Positions 6,529 to 7,809 of a DNA stretch of 7,809 nucleotides are shown piece by piece (position 1 is the stretch's first letter; each line of letters starts with the position of its first letter). A program made the position numbers and the translations under genes. The notes beneath the pieces are model-generated. The model saw only the letters and a program-made list of their open reading frames with translations, was not told the DNA's origin and made no database searches. The stretch is from JACQNR01 sp049515175 (lineage in GTDB: Bacteria > Acidobacteriota > Terriglobia > UBA7540). The DNA lies in NCBI GenBank assembly GCA_049515175.1, contig JBEKUI010000244.1, positions 1-7,809 on the forward strand, in the 5' to 3' direction.

Positions 6529-6888
6529 TCAGTAATCTCTACCTTCGCTCGCTACGGGAACAAATCCAGCTTTCCCCGCCTCTTGAACACCCGGCCGCCG
6601 AAATGGCTCCCCTCCGCACCAGTACTCATCGAGCTTTTCGAGGATATCGTGCGCCGTGTCCAAAGTGACAGAGCTCTCCAATTCCGGCGCAATCACTCCA
6701 TGGTACCAGCGGCCGGAACCCGTGAAGGCTTCATTGACGTAGTAGTAGTGCAGCCAGAGCTGCCGGCAGCGCTTGCAGCGCAGGAGCGTAACTTCGCCGA
6801 AGTGGCGATCCATGCCCAATTCACTTCTTTCAAAATTGCCGCCGCCAAATCTTCCTTCGCCACAGGCGCAGCTCGAATCTTCGGTCAA
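6529..6888 (-). CDS. Small zinc-ribbon-like protein of unknown function
   Basis: I do not recognise a named family. The 119-residue product has two cysteine pairs, Cys7-x-Cys9 and Cys38-x2-Cys41 (LLRCKRCRQLW), suitable for one zinc ribbon. An aromatic segment follows (LHYYYVNEAFTGSGRWYHG, 46-64), then a helical part around LDTAHDILEKLDEYW. There is no signal peptide or membrane helix. The start is TTG 6888 with GGAGG four bases upstream; the next in-frame ATG would remove the first cysteine pair and has no ribosome-binding site. It lies 45 bp after priA and 17 bp before the HD-domain gene, with that gene's ribosome-binding site next to its stop. The coding call rests on the operon fit, the start signal and the paired cysteines. 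A role as a metal-binding or nucleic-acid-binding accessory protein is a guess. Confidence 0.78.
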   Translation of the reverse strand: MTEDSSCACGEGRFGGGNFERSELGMDRHFGEVTLLRCKRCRQLWLHYYYVNEAFTGSGRWYHGVIAPELESSVTLDTAHDILEKLDEYWCGGEPFRRPGVQEAGKAGFVPVASEGRDY

Positions 6889-6892
6889 GGTT

Positions 6893-6897
6893 CCTCC
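6893..6897 (-). promoter_or_regulatory. Ribosome-binding site fixing a TTG start
   Basis: The minus strand reads GGAGG, AACC, then TTG at 6888. Spacing is short but within the working range, and it lies in the 45-bp gap after priA. Confidence 0.55.
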
Positions 6898-6933
6898 GGG
6901 ATGTCACCGGGCGAAGAGTTCTGCCTGCTTTTC

Positions 6934-7809
6934 TCACATGATGCTGACCGGGTCCATATCGATCATCACCGCCTGGGCCGGGACGCCGCGCCGGTCGCAA
7001 TCATCGGCCAGGCGGCGGAGCGCTTCGTTCAGCCGGGCGCGCGACTTGGCCTTGATGAGAAACTGAATGCGGAAGCGCCCTTCGATCTTCGCCAGCGGGG
7101 CGGAGTTCGGCCCCAGCACGCGCAGGCCGTAAGCTTCTTCGATGCGGCTCAGGAAGGCGCCCATTTGCCGGGCGATGCCCGCCGCCGCTTCCAGTTGCTT
7201 GCCCTGCGCGATCACGTTGGCGAGCGCGCCCGAGGGCGGATAGTGCATCATGCGCCGGAATCGCATCTCCTTGCTGTAGAAGGCCGTGTAATTCTGCTCC
7301 GCCGCGAGCTGAATCGCGTAGTGCTCGGGATAAAAGGTCTGCACGAGGACCCGGCCAGGAGCGTCCCGCCGCCCGGCGCGCCCGGCCACCTGCGTGAGCA
7401 GCTGAAAGGTGCGTTCCGCGGCGCGGAAGTCCGGAAGCGACAGTCCCTGATCGGCGGAGACCACGCCCACCAGCGTCACGCCGGGAAAATCGTGCCCCTT
7501 CGCAATCATCTGGGTTCCAACCAGGAGGTCGATCTTCTCCCGACGAAAATCCGCCAGCACCCGGCTGAAATGGCTATGGCGGCGGGCCACATCCCGGTCC
7601 AGCCGTTCCACCCGCGCGCCCGGAAAAAGTTCGGCCAGCTTATCCTCCAGCTTTTCGGTGCCTTCACCCACATAGTGAAGGTACTCGCTCTGGCAGGCCG
7701 GGCAGCGTGAAGGAATCTCGCGCGTGTAACCGCAGTAATGACAAATCAGGCGATGCTCGCGCCGATGATACGTAAGTGATATCGAGCAGTTGACGCAGCG
7801 CTGGGTCTC
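6934..7809 (-). CDS. priA: Primosomal protein N' / replication restart helicase PriA (C-terminal part)
   Basis: PriA is a 3'-to-5' DNA helicase that recognises abandoned replication forks and starts reloading of the replisome. The visible 291 residues are the C-terminal part; the 5' end with the DNA-binding and Walker A/B regions is beyond the right edge. The frame is open across the edge, so the coding region does not begin at the internal GTG 7671. Six zinc-binding cysteines are seen as CVNC (5-8), CHYC (23-26) and CPAC (36-39), with YHRREHRLICHYCGY typical of PriA. Helicase lobe 2 shows GEGTEKLEDKL, LLVGTQMIAKGHDFPGV, SADQGLSLPDFRAAERTFQL and motif VI QVAGRAGR (140-147). The C-terminal region with YPPSGALANV and VLGPNSAPLAKIEGRFRIQF is also typical. 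The stop is TGA at 6934-6936. It is the first visible gene of a probable operon with the zinc-ribbon and HD genes. Confidence 0.96.
   Translation of the reverse strand, partial: ETQRCVNCSISLTYHRREHRLICHYCGYTREIPSRCPACQSEYLHYVGEGTEKLEDKLAELFPGARVERLDRDVARRHSHFSRVLADFRREKIDLLVGTQMIAKGHDFPGVTLVGVVSADQGLSLPDFRAAERTFQLLTQVAGRAGRRDAPGRVLVQTFYPEHYAIQLAAEQNYTAFYSKEMRFRRMMHYPPSGALANVIAQGKQLEAAAGIARQMGAFLSRIEEAYGLRVLGPNSAPLAKIEGRFRIQFLIKAKSRARLNEALRRLADDCDRRGVPAQAVMIDMDPVSIM

Noticed and set aside
6583..7710. Plus-strand open frame of 375 codons
   Set aside because: It is antisense to the zinc-ribbon gene and priA; the priA motifs settle the coding strand.
1..7809. CRISPR array, insertion sequence, tRNA or toxin-antitoxin module
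   Set aside because: I saw no spaced repeats, terminal inverted repeats, transposase motifs, tRNA-like folds or paired small toxin and antitoxin genes on either strand.

Overview
The window comes from a GC-rich bacterial chromosome. The HU-like protein, the SYGxSxYGYD-type dCTP deaminase and the long CHASE3/GAF/PAS hybrid histidine kinase look most like genes of Acidobacteriota. That placement rests on recalled family resemblance, not on a search. There are no tRNA, rRNA, CRISPR or insertion-sequence signals.

Layout from left to right. (1) 1-525, minus strand: the 5' part of an unrecognised protein with two Cys-x2-Cys zinc-finger-like motifs. It starts at a GTG behind a strong ribosome-binding site and runs off the left edge. 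(2) 646-1190, minus strand: dcd (dCTP deaminase), broken by an apparent 10-nt deletion, so its two halves lie in different frames. (3) 1191-1371: a divergent intergenic region with one promoter for dcd and one for the HU gene. (4) 1372-1638, plus strand: an HU/IHF-family nucleoid protein. (5) 1806-5342, plus strand: an 1178-residue membrane-anchored hybrid histidine kinase, TM-CHASE3-TM-GAF-PAS-PAS-HisKA-HATPase-REC-HPt. (6) 5468-7809, minus strand, transcribed right to left: priA (3' part only), a 119-residue zinc-ribbon-like protein, an HD-domain protein resembling small (p)ppGpp hydrolases, and a single-domain CheY-like response regulator that converges on the kinase gene.

How the genes may work together. 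The kinase carries its own receiver and HPt domains but no output domain. The stand-alone receiver beside it also lacks an output domain, so the HPt of the first could pass phosphate to the second; this is inferred from proximity only. priA, the zinc-ribbon gene and the HD gene are closely spaced (45 and 17 bp) and probably co-transcribed, which would put replication restart and a putative alarmone hydrolase in one unit.

I see no convincing new defence or mobile system. The points most worth a second look are the broken dcd, the zinc-finger gene at the left edge with its unusual arginine codon use, and the priA/zinc-ribbon/alarmone-hydrolase grouping. Four of the seven start codons visible or inferred in the window are GTG or TTG, each supported by a ribosome-binding site.
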